Positions 32,877 through 43,181 of a stretch of 43,181 nucleotides of DNA are shown here, piece by piece. A program made the translations under genes and the position numbers. The stretch's first letter is position 1; each line of letters begins with the position of its first letter. The stretch is taken from positions 1-43,181 of the forward strand of contig NZ_LIKT01000031.1 in assembly GCF_001294455.1 (NCBI RefSeq). Reading direction: 5' to 3'. The DNA is from Phaeobacter sp. 11ANDIMAR09. GTDB taxonomy: Bacteria; Pseudomonadota; Alphaproteobacteria; Rhodobacterales; Rhodobacteraceae. The notes beneath the pieces were generated by a model. The model had not been told where the DNA came from. It made no database searches and worked only from the letters and a program-made list of their open reading frames with translations.

Positions 32877-35800
32877 ATGAACCAGGAAATCACCAACAAC
32901 CCGTTCAACCCGTTGACGCCCACAAAAGTCTTTGATGAAATCAAAGTCTCTTTGGCGTCGCCGGAACGGATCCTGTCTTGGTCCTATGGCGAAATCAAAA
33001 AGCCAGAAACCATCAACTACCGGACCTTCAAGCCTGAGCGCGATGGTCTGTTCTGTGCCCGTATCTTTGGCCCGATCAAAGACTACGAATGCCTGTGTGG
33101 TAAATATAAGCGCATGAAGTATCGCGGCGTTGTCTGCGAGAAATGTGGTGTTGAAGTTACCCTGCAGAAAGTGCGCCGCGAGCGCATGGGCCATATCGAA
33201 CTGGCCGCCCCAGTTGCGCATATCTGGTTCCTCAAGTCGCTGCCATCGCGCATCGGCCTGATGCTGGACATGACCCTGCGCGATCTGGAACGGGTGCTGT
33301 ACTTTGAAAACTACGTCGTTATCGAGCCAGGTCTGACTGATCTGACCTATGGCCAGATGATGACCGAAGAAGAGTATATGGACGCTCAGGATGCCTATGG
33401 CATGGATGCTTTCACCGCCAATATCGGTGCAGAAGCGATCCGCGAAATGCTGGCGGCCATCGATCTGGACTCCGAGGCAGAGCACCTGCGCGCCGAACTG
33501 GCTGAAGCCACCGGCGAGCTGAAGCCCAAGAAGATCATCAAACGTCTGAAAGTTGTGGAATCCTTCCTGGAATCCGGCAACCGTCCAGAGTGGATGATCA
33601 TGACCGTGATCCCGGTTATCCCACCAGAACTGCGCCCGCTGGTGCCGCTGGATGGGGGCCGTTTTGCGACCTCGGATCTGAACGATCTGTACCGTCGTGT
33701 GATCAACCGGAACAACCGTCTGAAGCGTCTGATTGAACTGCGCGCCCCTGACATCATCGTCCGTAACGAAAAGCGGATGCTGCAGGAATCTGTCGATGCG
33801 CTGTTTGACAACGGCCGCCGTGGTCGTGTGATCACCGGTGCCAACAAGCGTCCGCTGAAATCGCTCAGCGACATGCTGAAAGGTAAGCAGGGTCGCTTCC
33901 GTCAGAACCTTTTGGGGAAACGCGTCGACTTCTCCGGCCGTTCGGTCATTGTGACCGGTCCTGAGCTGAAGCTGCATCAATGTGGCCTGCCCAAAAAGAT
34001 GGCGCTCGAACTCTTCAAGCCCTTCATCTATTCGCGCCTGGAGGCCAAAGGTCTGTCCTCCACCGTGAAGCAGGCGAAAAAGCTGGTGGAAAAAGAGCGT
34101 CCTGAAGTCTGGGATATCCTGGATGAGGTGATCCGCGAACACCCTGTCATGCTGAACCGTGCGCCGACGCTGCACCGTTTGGGCATTCAGGCGTTTGAAC
34201 CCACGCTGATCGAAGGCAAGGCGATCCAGCTGCATCCGCTGGTCTGCTCGGCCTTTAACGCTGACTTTGATGGCGACCAGATGGCTGTTCACGTTCCACT
34301 GAGCCTTGAGGCCCAGCTGGAAGCCCGTGTTCTGATGATGTCCACCAACAACGTTCTGTCGCCTGCAAACGGCGCGCCAATCATCGTTCCTTCGCAGGAT
34401 ATGATCTTGGGTCTCTACTATGTGACCCTGGACCGTGAAGGCATGATCGGTGAAGGTAAGGTCTTTGGTGACATCGAAGAAGTACAGCACGCTCTGGACG
34501 CTGGTGAAGTTCACCTGCACAGCCGTGTGACCGCGCGCCTTCCTCAGATCGACGAAGAAGGCAACGAGGTTCTGACCCGCTTTGAAACCACCCCTGGCCG
34601 GATCAAGCTGGGCGCATTGCTGCCAAAGAACGCCAAGGCGCCATTTGAGCTGGTCAACCGTCTGCTGCGGAAGAAAGAAGTGCAGCAGGTCATCGATACC
34701 GTCTACCGCTACTGTGGTCAGAAAGAGTCGGTGATCTTCTGTGACCAGATCATGACCATGGGTTTCCGCGAGGCCTTCAAGGCCGGGATCTCCTTTGGTA
34801 AGGATGACATGGTCATTCCGGAAACCAAATGGCCCATCGTCAACGAGACCCGCAGCCTGGTGAAGGACTTTGAACAGCAGTACATGGACGGCCTGATCAC
34901 TCAGGGCGAAAAGTACAACAAAGTTGTTGATGCCTGGTCCAAGTGTAACGATCGCGTCACTGATGCGATGATGACCACGATTTCGACCTCCAACCGGGAC
35001 GAAGATGGGTCCGAAGCAGAGCCGAACTCAGTCTATATGATGGCTCACTCCGGTGCGCGTGGTTCGGTTACGCAGATGAAACAGCTGGGCGGTATGCGTG
35101 GTCTGATGGCCAAGCCAAACGGCGACATCATCGAGACACCGATCATCTCGAACTTTAAAGAAGGCCTGTCGGTTCTGGAGTACTTCAACTCCACCCACGG
35201 TGCCCGTAAAGGTCTGTCGGATACGGCTCTGAAAACCGCGAACTCGGGTTACCTGACCCGTCGTCTGGTTGACGTCGCACAGGACTGCATCGTGCGCGAT
35301 CGTGACTGCGGCACCGAAAACTCGATCACGGCTTCGGCTGCGGTCAATGACGGTGAAGTGGTGGCAAGCCTTGGCGAGCGCATCCTTGGTCGTGTTGTGG
35401 CAGAGGACGTCAAACGCCCCGGCTCCGACGAGATCCTGGCCTCTGCGGGTCAGCTGATCGACGAGCGCCTGTCCGACACCATCGAAGAAGCTGGTGTTCA
35501 GACCATGCGTATTCGCTCACCTCTGACCTGTGAGGCCGAAGAAGGCGTCTGCGCCATGTGTTATGGTCGTGACCTTGCACGCGGCACCATGGTCAACACC
35601 GGTGAAGCTGTCGGCATTATCGCCGCGCAGTCGATTGGTGAACCTGGTACACAGCTGACGATGCGGACCTTCCACATCGGCGGCGTTGCTCAGGGTGGTC
35701 AGCAGTCCTTCCAGGAAGCCAGCCATGAAGGTAAGATCGTCTTTGAAAACGAAAACACTCTGAAGAACTCCGATGGAGATGTTCTGATTGTTGGTCGTAA

Positions 35801-37118
35801 CATGAAGATGATCATCCAGGACGAGCACGGTGAAGAACGCGCCAGCCACAAGCTGAGCTATGGTTCCAAACTCTTCGTCAAGGCGGGTCAGCAAATTGCC
35901 CGTGGCGACAAACTGTTTGAATGGGATCCCTATACCCTGCCAATCATCGCCGAAAAGGCCGGTACGACCAAATATGTCGATCTGGTTTCGGGTATCGCTG
36001 TGCGCGATGAAACCGATGAAGCAACCGGTATGACCCAGAAAATCGTGATCGACTGGCGCGCCGCCCCCAAAGGCAGCGAACTCAAGCCAGAGATCATTCT
36101 GGTGGATGCCAATGGCGAGCCTATGCGTCTCGACAATGGTAACCCTGTGACCTACCCGATGTCCGTGGATGCTGTTCTCTCTGTTGAGGACAACGAAGCG
36201 GTTCAGGCTGGTGACGTTGTCGCGCGTATCCCGCGTGAAGGCGCCAAGACCAAGGACATTACCGGTGGTCTGCCACGGGTTGCAGAACTGTTCGAAGCCC
36301 GTCGTCCCAAGGATCACGCGATCATCGCCGAATTGGATGGTTACGTGCGCTTTGGCCGCGACTACAAGAACAAGCGTCGCATCGCCATTGATCCTGCGGA
36401 TGAGTCGCTGGATGCCGTTGAATACATGGTGCCCAAGGGTAAGCACATTCCTGTTCAGGAAGGTGACTTTGTCCAGAAGGGTGATTACATCATGGACGGC
36501 AACCCAGCACCGCATGACATCCTGGGCATCATGGGTGTCGAAGCCCTGGCGAACTACATGATCGACGAAGTGCAGGACGTCTATCGCCTGCAGGGTGTGA
36601 AGATCAACGATAAGCACATCGAAGTCATCGTGCGCCAGATGCTGCAGAAGTGGGAGATCTCGGACTCGGGTGAAACCACGCTGCTCAAAGGTGAACATGT
36701 CGACAAGGCCGAATTCGTCGCAGCCAATGAAAAGGCGCTGTCGCGCAACAAACGCCCTGCCAAGGGCGCGCCGATCCTGCTTGGGATCACCAAGGCATCG
36801 TTGCAGACACGTTCCTTCATCTCGGCGGCCTCCTTCCAGGAGACCACCCGGGTTCTGACCGAAGCCTCGGTTCAGGGTAAGAAGGACAAACTGGTTGGTC
36901 TGAAAGAGAACGTCATTGTTGGTCGCCTGATCCCAGCCGGGACCGGTGGTGCAACCCAGCGCGTGCGTCACATCGCGCAGGGCCGTGACAATGTGGTTCT
37001 TGAGGCCCGTCGCGAAGAAGCCGAAGCCGCCGCCGCATTGGCCGCGCCTGTGGTCGAAGACGACCTGGCAAGCGACACCTTCGACAATCTGGTGGATACA
37101 CCAGAAAGCCGCGATTGA
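32877..37118 (+). CDS. rpoC: DNA-directed RNA polymerase subunit beta'
   Basis: A 1413-aa RpoC. The N-terminal zinc site is [20 protein letters not shown]. The catalytic magnesium loop is [16 protein letters not shown], at about residues 458-473. The second zinc site includes RDCGTEN and [11 protein letters not shown] (near 885-895). The bridge/trigger region has [20 protein letters not shown] and [18 protein letters not shown] gives the ribosome site before ATG 32877. A strong terminator closes the operon 35 bases after the stop. Confidence 0.98.
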   Translation: MNQEITNNPFNPLTPTKVFDEIKVSLASPERILSWSYGEIKKPETINYRTFKPERDGLFCARIFGPIKDYECLCGKYKRMKYRGVVCEKCGVEVTLQKVRRERMGHIELAAPVAHIWFLKSLPSRIGLMLDMTLRDLERVLYFENYVVIEPGLTDLTYGQMMTEEEYMDAQDAYGMDAFTANIGAEAIREMLAAIDLDSEAEHLRAELAEATGELKPKKIIKRLKVVESFLESGNRPEWMIMTVIPVIPPELRPLVPLDGGRFATSDLNDLYRRVINRNNRLKRLIELRAPDIIVRNEKRMLQESVDALFDNGRRGRVITGANKRPLKSLSDMLKGKQGRFRQNLLGKRVDFSGRSVIVTGPELKLHQCGLPKKMALELFKPFIYSRLEAKGLSSTVKQAKKLVEKERPEVWDILDEVIREHPVMLNRAPTLHRLGIQAFEPTLIEGKAIQLHPLVCSAFNADFDGDQMAVHVPLSLEAQLEARVLMMSTNNVLSPANGAPIIVPSQDMILGLYYVTLDREGMIGEGKVFGDIEEVQHALDAGEVHLHSRVTARLPQIDEEGNEVLTRFETTPGRIKLGALLPKNAKAPFELVNRLLRKKEVQQVIDTVYRYCGQKESVIFCDQIMTMGFREAFKAGISFGKDDMVIPETKWPIVNETRSLVKDFEQQYMDGLITQGEKYNKVVDAWSKCNDRVTDAMMTTISTSNRDEDGSEAEPNSVYMMAHSGARGSVTQMKQLGGMRGLMAKPNGDIIETPIISNFKEGLSVLEYFNSTHGARKGLSDTALKTANSGYLTRRLVDVAQDCIVRDRDCGTENSITASAAVNDGEVVASLGERILGRVVAEDVKRPGSDEILASAGQLIDERLSDTIEEAGVQTMRIRSPLTCEAEEGVCAMCYGRDLARGTMVNTGEAVGIIAAQSIGEPGTQLTMRTFHIGGVAQGGQQSFQEASHEGKIVFENENTLKNSDGDVLIVGRNMKMIIQDEHGEERASHKLSYGSKLFVKAGQQIARGDKLFEWDPYTLPIIAEKAGTTKYVDLVSGIAVRDETDEATGMTQKIVIDWRAAPKGSELKPEIILVDANGEPMRLDNGNPVTYPMSVDAVLSVEDNEAVQAGDVVARIPREGAKTKDITGGLPRVAELFEARRPKDHAIIAELDGYVRFGRDYKNKRRIAIDPADESLDAVEYMVPKGKHIPVQEGDFVQKGDYIMDGNPAPHDILGIMGVEALANYMIDEVQDVYRLQGVKINDKHIEVIVRQMLQKWEISDSGETTLLKGEHVDKAEFVAANEKALSRNKRPAKGAPILLGITKASLQTRSFISAASFQETTRVLTEASVQGKKDKLVGLKENVIVGRLIPAGTGGATQRVRHIAQGRDNVVLEARREEAEAAAALAAPVVEDDLASDTFDNLVDTPESRD

Positions 37119-37152
37119 TTTCAGACCCCTGAGGGCTCTGATGGTTAAGACT

Positions 37153-37187
37153 GAAACCCCCGCAGTTCGCTGCGGGGGTTTCTTTTT
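37153..37187 (+). terminator. Strong intrinsic terminator after rpoC
   Basis: Perfect 13-bp stem GAAACCCCCGCAG / CTGCGGGGGTTTC (37153-37165 with 37170-37182), TTCG tetraloop, followed by TTTTT. A textbook rho-independent terminator ending the rplJL-rpoBC transcript. Confidence 0.95.
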
Positions 37188-37274
37188 GTGCCGGGGGCAA
37201 GCATAGGCTATCTACCCTGAGGGCAGACCGCCAAAAGCCATTTTGTTTTGGCACGTCAGAGGGCAGGGGGAAGA

Positions 37275-38081
37275 ATGACGCAGCGCATGAACATGGTCGG
37301 GCTGGTACGCTTTTCGGTGCTGACGCCCACCTATTACTCTGAACGGTTTTCCAATCTGAAACAGACAGCCCGGCATCTGTTTGACGAAGACCGCATGGAG
37401 CTGCGCTTTAGTATCTTTGAAAAGCTCTGCCTGCCGTCACTGGTGCAGCAAACTGATGGCGATTTTGATCTTGTGGTGCTGACCGCCAAAGCAATGCCAG
37501 AGATCTATCTCAACCGCTTACAGGATCTATTGGCCCCCTATGACAACATGCACCTGCGCCCGGTTGGCACCCGCAATCACTATCGGCTGTTGAAACAGGG
37601 GTATGACTCAATTCCGGTAAATGACGCCAGCCACCGTATCCTGTTTCGGCTGGATGATGATGACGCGGTGGATCTCGATTTTGTCCGCCGCACCCGGGCG
37701 CTAGCAACCGGGCTTTTGCCGCTGCAGCCTGCCGAAACTTCGTTTGTGATTGCCCATAACCGCGGATTCTATTTGCAGGCCACCCCGGAGGGGGCAGAGA
37801 TCTTTGATGCCATCGAACAGGCGCCATTGTCGGCGGGCACCGCGCTGGTGACGCCTCTGGGCAGTGGCGCCAACCCCTATAAGTTCAACCACCGCAAACT
37901 GGCGCGCCATTTCAATCTTTACTCAGATATGCAGGCGCCCGCCTACATCCGCACGATCCATGGCGACAATAAATCCGAGCCGGCGCAGAGCGGGATCACC
38001 CGACGCATGGAACCCGCCGAGATGGATGCCTGTTTGAAAGCCCATTTTGGGCAGAGCCTAGACGCGCTAAGGGCGCTGTGA
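37275..38081 (+). CDS. Putative rhamnosyltransferase-like glycosyltransferase
   Basis: A 268-aa cytoplasmic protein of the family annotated as putative rhamnosyl transferase. It starts MVGLVRFSVLTPTYYSERFS, continues FSIFEKLCLPSLVQQTDGDF, and has the donor/metal motif RILFRLDDDDAVDLDF (DDDD at 127-130). C-terminal blocks are HNRGFYLQ and YIRTIHGDNKSEP. GGGGGAAG just before ATG 37275 decides the start. It is paralogous to the gene at 38947-39756: both share E..CLP.L..QTD.DF, DDDDA, NRG, PEG and an APxxxR..HG/NG end. It lies after the rpoC terminator and is coupled to the DMT transporter that follows. Sugar and acceptor are unknown. Confidence 0.78.
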   Translation: MTQRMNMVGLVRFSVLTPTYYSERFSNLKQTARHLFDEDRMELRFSIFEKLCLPSLVQQTDGDFDLVVLTAKAMPEIYLNRLQDLLAPYDNMHLRPVGTRNHYRLLKQGYDSIPVNDASHRILFRLDDDDAVDLDFVRRTRALATGLLPLQPAETSFVIAHNRGFYLQATPEGAEIFDAIEQAPLSAGTALVTPLGSGANPYKFNHRKLARHFNLYSDMQAPAYIRTIHGDNKSEPAQSGITRRMEPAEMDACLKAHFGQSLDALRAL

Positions 38082-38950
38082 GGATGACAGCCAACCAAAG
38101 AGGCGCGTTTTTGATGATGGGGGCGATGGCCGCCTTTACCTTTAATGATACCTTGATCAAGGCGATTGGCACCAGCCTGCCCCTGTCCCAGATTCTGGTT
38201 CTGCGGGGGGCGATGGCCTCGCTGTTGATCTATGCCTTTGCCCGCTATCAGGGCAGCCTGCACCTGCGGCTTGACCGTCGGGACTGGGGCTTGGTGGCCC
38301 TGCGCTGTCTGGCTGAAGGTGGCGCGACTTTTTTGTTTCTCACGGCTCTGATGCGGATGCCCATCGCCAATATCACAGCTGTTTTGCAGATGTTGCCCCT
38401 CACTGTGACCCTGGGCGCGGCCCTGTTGTTTCAGGAGGCCGTGGGATGGCGGCGGATGCTGGCGATCCTGGTCGGTTTCTGCGGCATGCTGTTGATTGTG
38501 CGCCCCGGCCCCGAGGGCTTTGACGCGGCCTCGCTCTATGCGCTGGGGGCCGTGGCCTGTGTCACCCTCCGGGACCTGGTGACGCGTCGCATGTCGGCGG
38601 CTGTACCCTCGATGACGGTGACAGTTCTGGCCTCTCTATCCGTGCTGATGTTTGGCATTGGCTACAGTTTCTTTCAGGACTGGGCGCCTGTTTCGGCAGG
38701 GCAGCTGAGCCTGCTCGCCGGGGCGGCCTGCATCATCTTGCTGGGCTATCTGTGTTCGGTGATGGCCATGCGTGTGGGTGATGTGGCCGTGGTTTCCCCC
38801 TTTCGCTACACTGGTTTGCTCTGGGCGCTGATCCTAGGCTGGTTGGTTTTTGGCGACTGGCCGGATGTGCTCACCCTGATGGGGGGCAGTTTGGTGGTGG
38901 GCGCTGGTCTGTTCACCCTGTACCGCGAGCGCCAGCAGGCCCGCCGCTAG
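38078..38950 (+). CDS. DMT superfamily (EamA) transporter
   Basis: A 290-aa membrane protein with ten hydrophobic helices in two EamA repeats. The first has GAMAAFTFNDTLIKAIGTSL and QILVLRGAMASLLIYAFARY, the second LLGYLCSVMAMRVGDVAVVS then PFRYTGLLWALILGWLVFGD. This pattern (PFRYTxLLWA) is common in roseobacter EamA transporters related to S-adenosylmethionine or metabolite carriers. The GTG at 38078 overlaps the upstream stop (GTGA) and has AAGGG before it; ATG 38084 is an equally possible start. It ends with a 4-base convergent overlap with the second glycosyltransferase gene. Substrate unknown. Confidence 0.85.
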   Translation: MRMTANQRGAFLMMGAMAAFTFNDTLIKAIGTSLPLSQILVLRGAMASLLIYAFARYQGSLHLRLDRRDWGLVALRCLAEGGATFLFLTALMRMPIANITAVLQMLPLTVTLGAALLFQEAVGWRRMLAILVGFCGMLLIVRPGPEGFDAASLYALGAVACVTLRDLVTRRMSAAVPSMTVTVLASLSVLMFGIGYSFFQDWAPVSAGQLSLLAGAACIILLGYLCSVMAMRVGDVAVVSPFRYTGLLWALILGWLVFGDWPDVLTLMGGSLVVGAGLFTLYRERQQARR

Positions 38951-39756
38951 GCCTTTGGGGCAAAGATCTGGCGCACCTCGTCCTGACGCAGGGCAAACCG
39001 CGCCTCAAAAGCCGCCGCAAGCGCGTCATCAATCGGGGTGACAGGCACGGGTTTTACCTTTTTCTGCCGTGAATCATTATAGCCATTGTGGCTGCGTACA
39101 AACATCGGCGCATCGCTGATGGTGACCGTGGGCATAAAGCGCAGGATCTTTTCGTGGGCAAAGTTCATGATCGTCAATGGACAGTTCCCGCGCACATACA
39201 TCCCCAGGGAGGCGACATAATAGGGCCGGTGGATCTCGGTGGCGGCGATACCTTCGGGGCCCAGCTCGGCGATGTAGCCGCGGTTGAAATCCACCGCCAG
39301 AGTTTTGTTTTTGGCCACCAGCCCAGGACAGTCGTCTAGCGTCTGGCGAAATCGCTCGACGAAATCCACCGAGATGGCGTCATCGTCGTCATGGCGAAAC
39401 TGTAGGCAGGGGGCTTTGGGATCGCGCCGGGCCCGGTTCAGGATTTCCTTCATCACCTCGCGCTGCTTGCGCGGTGGTTCGGCATGAATGGTGATCTGGG
39501 GAATATCAGCGCAAAGATCGCGCAGCCGCGAAACGTGATGCGCGGGTAGGCTGTCCCCGATAACTATGATCAGCTCAAAGTCCTGATCGGTTTGTTCGCG
39601 CAGGCAGGGCAGGGCGATGGCTTCCATCAATTGAAACCGCTCCTCCAGGCGCTTTTCAGCGTAGAGGAAGGCAATGCGCTCTTCTATCGAGGCGTGCTCA
39701 ACCTGAAAACCGCCAATGGCGGGATAGGAGAAGCGGCAAAGACCAATAACCTGCAT
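38947..39756 (-). CDS. Second putative rhamnosyltransferase-like glycosyltransferase
   Basis: A 269-aa paralogue of the protein at 37275-38081. It starts MQVIGLCRFSYPAIGGFQVE, then FQLMEAIALPCLREQTDQDF, RLRDLCADIPQITIHAEPPR, and the donor motif LQFRHDDDDAISVDFV (DDDD at 123-126). The end has FNRGYIAELGPEG, MNFAHEKILRFMP and APMFVRSHNGYNDS. The start at ATG 39756 has AGGACA upstream; the ATG at 39807 lies in the spacer. It converges on the DMT transporter with a 4-base overlap and points away from the rpsL promoter. No signal peptide or membrane helix. Sugar and acceptor unknown. Confidence 0.78.
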   Translation of the reverse strand: MQVIGLCRFSYPAIGGFQVEHASIEERIAFLYAEKRLEERFQLMEAIALPCLREQTDQDFELIIVIGDSLPAHHVSRLRDLCADIPQITIHAEPPRKQREVMKEILNRARRDPKAPCLQFRHDDDDAISVDFVERFRQTLDDCPGLVAKNKTLAVDFNRGYIAELGPEGIAATEIHRPYYVASLGMYVRGNCPLTIMNFAHEKILRFMPTVTISDAPMFVRSHNGYNDSRQKKVKPVPVTPIDDALAAAFEARFALRQDEVRQIFAPKA

Positions 39757-40121
39757 GTACGATGTCCTGAAAAGCTGTATAGGGGAACTGCCTGCACAAC
39801 TATGCATGGCAGCGAAGGGCGCGCAAGCTGCTCTGCCTTAGCGGACTTGCCGCGCTGCAGTTGACAAGCCCCGCGACTCCCCATATACGCGCGCCTATCC
39901 GGCAACTCGGGGGTCGCCCCTATAGCCGAAATCTATATTGTTGTGGACCAAGGTTCGGGAACTTTTATCACCCGGATCCTCTGAAAAACCACCGCGTCGC
40001 TTACCTCGGAATGGAAGCGATTGCGGTTTTTGCGCTTGCGGACGCTCAAGCGCATGAAGACCTAGCCGTATGCTCATCCGAGCATGCATGACCAAAGTTG
40101 CGAAACGGGGAAAGAACCGGA
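39757..40121. other. Promoter and leader region of the str operon
   Basis: A 365-base gap holding the rpsL promoter (39861-39889), a leader of about 225 bases with two small hairpins (TGCGCTTG/CAAGCGCA at 40031-40054 and ATGCTC/GAGCAT at 40070-40085), and nothing that looks like a gene. Confidence 0.6.
39861..39889 (+). promoter_or_regulatory. Predicted sigma-70 promoter of rpsL-rpsG-fusA
   Basis: Consensus -35 TTGACA (39861-39866), spacer of exactly 17 bases, and -10 TATACG (39884-39889). It lies about 230 bases before rpsL, downstream of the divergent glycosyltransferase start, and is the best promoter match in the window. Confidence 0.72.
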
Positions 40122-40493
40122 ATGCCAACGATCCAACAGCTGATCCGCAAGCCGCGCCAGCCAAAAATCAAACGCTCCAAGTCGATGCACCTGGAGCAGT
40201 GCCCGCAGAAACGCGGCGTATGCACACGTGTTTACACCACCACACCTAAGAAACCAAACTCCGCGATGCGGAAAGTTGCCAAGGTTCGCCTGACCAACGG
40301 TTTCGAAGTGATCTCCTACATCCCGGGTGAAAGCCACAACCTTCAGGAGCACTCTGTGGTTCTGATCCGTGGCGGCCGTGTAAAAGATCTTCCAGGTGTT
40401 CGTTACCACATCCTGCGCGGTGTTCTGGATACCCAGGGCGTCAAAGACCGTAAACAACGTCGTTCGAAGTACGGCGCGAAGCGTCCTAAGTAA
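40122..40493 (+). CDS. rpsL: 30S ribosomal protein S12
   Basis: A 123-aa S12 starting [20 protein letters not shown]. The decoding-centre loops [19 protein letters not shown] and [13 protein letters not shown] keep the lysines whose change gives streptomycin resistance, so the protein looks wild type. First gene of the str operon, 15 bases before rpsG. ATG 40122 gives the standard N terminus. Confidence 0.97.
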   Translation: MPTIQQLIRKPRQPKIKRSKSMHLEQCPQKRGVCTRVYTTTPKKPNSAMRKVAKVRLTNGFEVISYIPGESHNLQEHSVVLIRGGRVKDLPGVRYHILRGVLDTQGVKDRKQRRSKYGAKRPK

Positions 40494-40979
<486 letters not shown>

Positions 40980-41000
40980 TTTCCAAAGGACATTAGACCA

Positions 41001-43118
41001 ATGGCACGCGAGTATACACTCAACCATTACCGTAACTTCGGCATCATGGCGCACATCGATGCAGGTAAAACCACCTGCTCCGAGCGCATCCTGTACTATA
41101 CAGGCAAGTCCCACAACATTGGTGAGGTGCACGACGGTGCGGCCACCATGGACTGGATGGAGCAGGAGCAGGAACGCGGTATTACCATTACTTCGGCTGC
41201 GACCACCACTTTCTGGGAACGCACCGAAGATGGCGCCACGGCTGACACGCCCAAGCACCGTCTGAACATCATCGACACCCCTGGCCACGTTGACTTCACC
41301 ATTGAAGTTGAGCGTTCGCTGGCGGTTCTCGATGGTGCTGTCTGTGTTCTGGACGCCAACGCTGGTGTTGAACCCCAGACCGAAACCGTGTGGCGTCAGG
41401 CTGATCGCTACAAGGTTCCACGTATGGTTTTTGTCAACAAGATGGACAAAATCGGCGCGGACTTCTTCAACTGCGTTCACATGATCGAAGACCGTACAGG
41501 GGCAAATGCTGTTCCTGTTGCCTTCCCTATCGGTGCCGAAACCGAGCTGGAAGGTCAGGTTGACCTGGTCACCATGGAAGAATGGCTGTGGCAGGGTGAA
41601 GACCTTGGTGCCTCCTGGATCAAAGCGCCTATCCGTGACAGCTTGAAAGAGCTGGCTGACGAATGGCGCTCCAAAATGGTCGAGGCTGCCGTCGAAATGG
41701 ACGACGACGCCATGGAAGCCTACCTGGAAGGCGAAGAGCCCGACGTTGAGACCCTGCGCAAACTGCTGCGCAAAGGTACTCTCGAGATGGCCTTTGTTCC
41801 TGTTCTGGGTGGTTCTGCCTTCAAAAACAAAGGTGTTCAGCCGCTGCTCAACGCTGTGATCGACTATCTGCCCAGCCCGCTGGACGTTGTTGATTACATG
41901 GGTTTTGCACCAGGTGACGAAACAGAAACCCGTAACATTGCCCGCCGCGCGGATGATGAAATGGCGTTCTCTGGCCTGGCGTTCAAAATCATGAACGACC
42001 CCTTTGTTGGCTCGCTGACCTTCACCCGGATCTACTCCGGTGTCCTGAACAAGGGCGACACCCTGCTGAACTCGACCAAAGGTCGTAAAGAGCGTGTTGG
42101 CCGGATGATGATGATGCACTCGAATGACCGTGAAGAGATCACGGAAGCATTTGCGGGCGACATCATCGCGCTGGCGGGTCTGAAAGACACCACCACAGGT
42201 GACACGCTCTGTGCTGCCAACGAGCCGGTGGTTCTGGAAACCATGACCTTCCCCGATCCGGTTATCGAGATCGCGGTTGAGCCAAAGACCAAAGCGGACC
42301 AAGAGAAAATGTCTCAGGGTCTGGGTCGTCTGGCGGCTGAAGATCCATCCTTCCGTGTGGAGACCGACATTGAGTCCGGTCAGACCATCATGAAGGGCAT
42401 GGGCGAACTTCACCTGGACATCCTGGTTGACCGTCTCAAGCGGGAATTCAAGGTTGAGGCCAACATTGGTGCGCCTCAGGTTGCCTACCGTGAGACCATC
42501 GGTCACGAAGTTGAACATACCTACACCCACAAGAAACAGTCTGGTGGTTCCGGTCAGTTCGGCGAAGTGAAGATGATCATCTCGCCCACCGAAGCAGGCG
42601 AAGGTTACTCCTTCGAATCCCGCATCGTTGGTGGTTCGGTTCCAAAAGAATACATCCCAGGTGTCGAAAAAGGCATCAACTCGGTGATGGATTCTGGCCC
42701 GCTCGCCGGCTTCCCCGTGATCGACTTCAAAGTTGCTCTGATCGACGGTAAGTTCCACGACGTGGACTCCTCGGTTCTGGCCTTTGAAATCGCGGCACGT
42801 ATGTGTATGCGTGAAGGCATGCGCAAAGCTGGCGCCAAGCTGCTTGAGCCAATCATGAAAGTGGAAGTGATCACACCAGAAGAATACACTGGTGGTATCA
42901 TTGGCGATCTGACCTCCCGTCGTGGTCAGGTTTCCGGCCAGGAACCACGTGGCAACGCGATTGCGATCGACGCAAACGTGCCGCTGGCCAACATGTTTGG
43001 TTACATCAACACCCTTCGTTCGATGAGCTCGGGCCGCGCCCAGTTCACCATGCAGTTCTCGCATTACGATCCCGTACCGCAGAACATCTCGGACGAAATC
43101 CAGGCAAAATTCGCGTAA
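41001..43118 (+). CDS. fusA: Elongation factor G
   Basis: A 705-aa EF-G. GTPase motifs: G1 [10 protein letters not shown] (about residues 17-26), switch [17 protein letters not shown]3 [16 protein letters not shown]4 [10 protein letters not shown]. Later domains show [20 protein letters not shown] and [12 protein letters not shown], and the C terminus has [20 protein letters not shown]. It catalyses translocation on the ribosome. It follows rpsG by 21 bases and is followed by a hairpin and a ribosome site that should belong to tuf. Confidence 0.98.
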   Translation: MAREYTLNHYRNFGIMAHIDAGKTTCSERILYYTGKSHNIGEVHDGAATMDWMEQEQERGITITSAATTTFWERTEDGATADTPKHRLNIIDTPGHVDFTIEVERSLAVLDGAVCVLDANAGVEPQTETVWRQADRYKVPRMVFVNKMDKIGADFFNCVHMIEDRTGANAVPVAFPIGAETELEGQVDLVTMEEWLWQGEDLGASWIKAPIRDSLKELADEWRSKMVEAAVEMDDDAMEAYLEGEEPDVETLRKLLRKGTLEMAFVPVLGGSAFKNKGVQPLLNAVIDYLPSPLDVVDYMGFAPGDETETRNIARRADDEMAFSGLAFKIMNDPFVGSLTFTRIYSGVLNKGDTLLNSTKGRKERVGRMMMMHSNDREEITEAFAGDIIALAGLKDTTTGDTLCAANEPVVLETMTFPDPVIEIAVEPKTKADQEKMSQGLGRLAAEDPSFRVETDIESGQTIMKGMGELHLDILVDRLKREFKVEANIGAPQVAYRETIGHEVEHTYTHKKQSGGSGQFGEVKMIISPTEAGEGYSFESRIVGGSVPKEYIPGVEKGINSVMDSGPLAGFPVIDFKVALIDGKFHDVDSSVLAFEIAARMCMREGMRKAGAKLLEPIMKVEVITPEEYTGGIIGDLTSRRGQVSGQEPRGNAIAIDANVPLANMFGYINTLRSMSSGRAQFTMQFSHYDPVPQNISDEIQAKFA

Positions 43119-43131
43119 GCGACAAGATATT

Positions 43132-43160
43132 GGAAGGTTCGCAATTTTCGCGGACCTTCC
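43132..43160 (+). promoter_or_regulatory. Hairpin between fusA and the next gene
   Basis: GGAAGGTTCGC (43132-43142) pairs with GCGGACCTTCC (43150-43160), 11 bp with one G-T and a 7-base loop. There is no T-run after it, so it is more likely an mRNA processing or stabilising element than a terminator. Confidence 0.6.
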
Positions 43161-43169
43161 TCAATCACA

Positions 43170-43177
43170 AAGGAGGC
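43170..43177 (+). promoter_or_regulatory. tuf: Ribosome-binding site of the next gene (expected tuf)
   Basis: AAAGGAGG near-perfect Shine-Dalgarno ends 4 bases before the window edge. In the str operon the gene after fusA is normally tuf (EF-Tu), whose start codon would lie just outside. Confidence 0.6.
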
Positions 43178-43181
43178 CATC

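Noticed and set aside
32835-36971. Long open frames antisense to rpoC (32835-34520 and 35517-36971)
   Set aside because: Shadows of rpoC, which is full length and unmistakable on the plus strand.

Overview
The window reads as chromosomal DNA of a Roseobacter-group alphaproteobacterium (Rhodobacterales). The arguments are the alphaproteobacterial lengths of RpoB (1378 aa) and RpoC (1413 aa), the L10 tail with a duplicated GAPASNIA motif, and a TRAP-linked sulfonate operon of the kind known in marine roseobacters. The genus cannot be settled from sequence alone.

Left third (1-9.7 kb, minus strand, read from right to left): one long operon that looks like a complete upper pathway for 2,3-dihydroxypropane-1-sulfonate (DHPS). 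Its order is a 63-aa membrane protein, TRAP binding protein, TRAP small and large permeases, HpsN (sulfopropanediol 3-dehydrogenase), an SDR and a zinc dehydrogenase (candidate HpsO/HpsP pair), a UspA protein, sulfopyruvate decarboxylase ComD and ComE, and an FMN-dependent L-2-hydroxyacid dehydrogenase. A divergent LacI-type regulator (9742-10770) faces two 14-bp palindromic operators that overlap the predicted operon promoter. Predicted flow: DHPS uptake, enantiomer interconversion, oxidation to (R)-sulfolactate, then sulfopyruvate, then sulfoacetaldehyde. The next enzyme (Xsc) is not in the window. A decayed DUF4263/Shedu-like gene lies beyond the operon's 3' end.

Middle (10.8-23.5 kb): mixed metabolic and accessory genes. 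These are a small membrane ORF, a DMT exporter overlapping a CsaA-like tRNA-binding protein, a tartrate dehydrogenase next to a 5'-truncated succinate-semialdehyde dehydrogenase, about 700 bp without a confident gene, an acyl-CoA dehydrogenase divergent from an AraC regulator, a secreted DUF3179 protein, a TPR/SPINDLY-type O-glycosyltransferase, and an overlapping GSCFA plus SGNH-like pair.

Right part (23.5-43.2 kb, mostly plus strand): the core transcription/translation cluster secE, nusG, rplK, rplA, rplJ, rplL, rpoB, rpoC, rpsL, rpsG, fusA, with a tuf ribosome-binding site at the edge. It is interrupted twice. A methyltransferase gene sits between nusG and rplK. A block of two paralogous rhamnosyltransferase-like genes flanking a DMT transporter sits between rpoC and rpsL. 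The spacers are rich in hairpins: terminators after secE, nusG, rplA and rpoC, a likely L10 leader, four hairpins between rplL and rpoB, and palindromes before rplK. No rRNA, tRNA, CRISPR array or intact insertion sequence was recognised.
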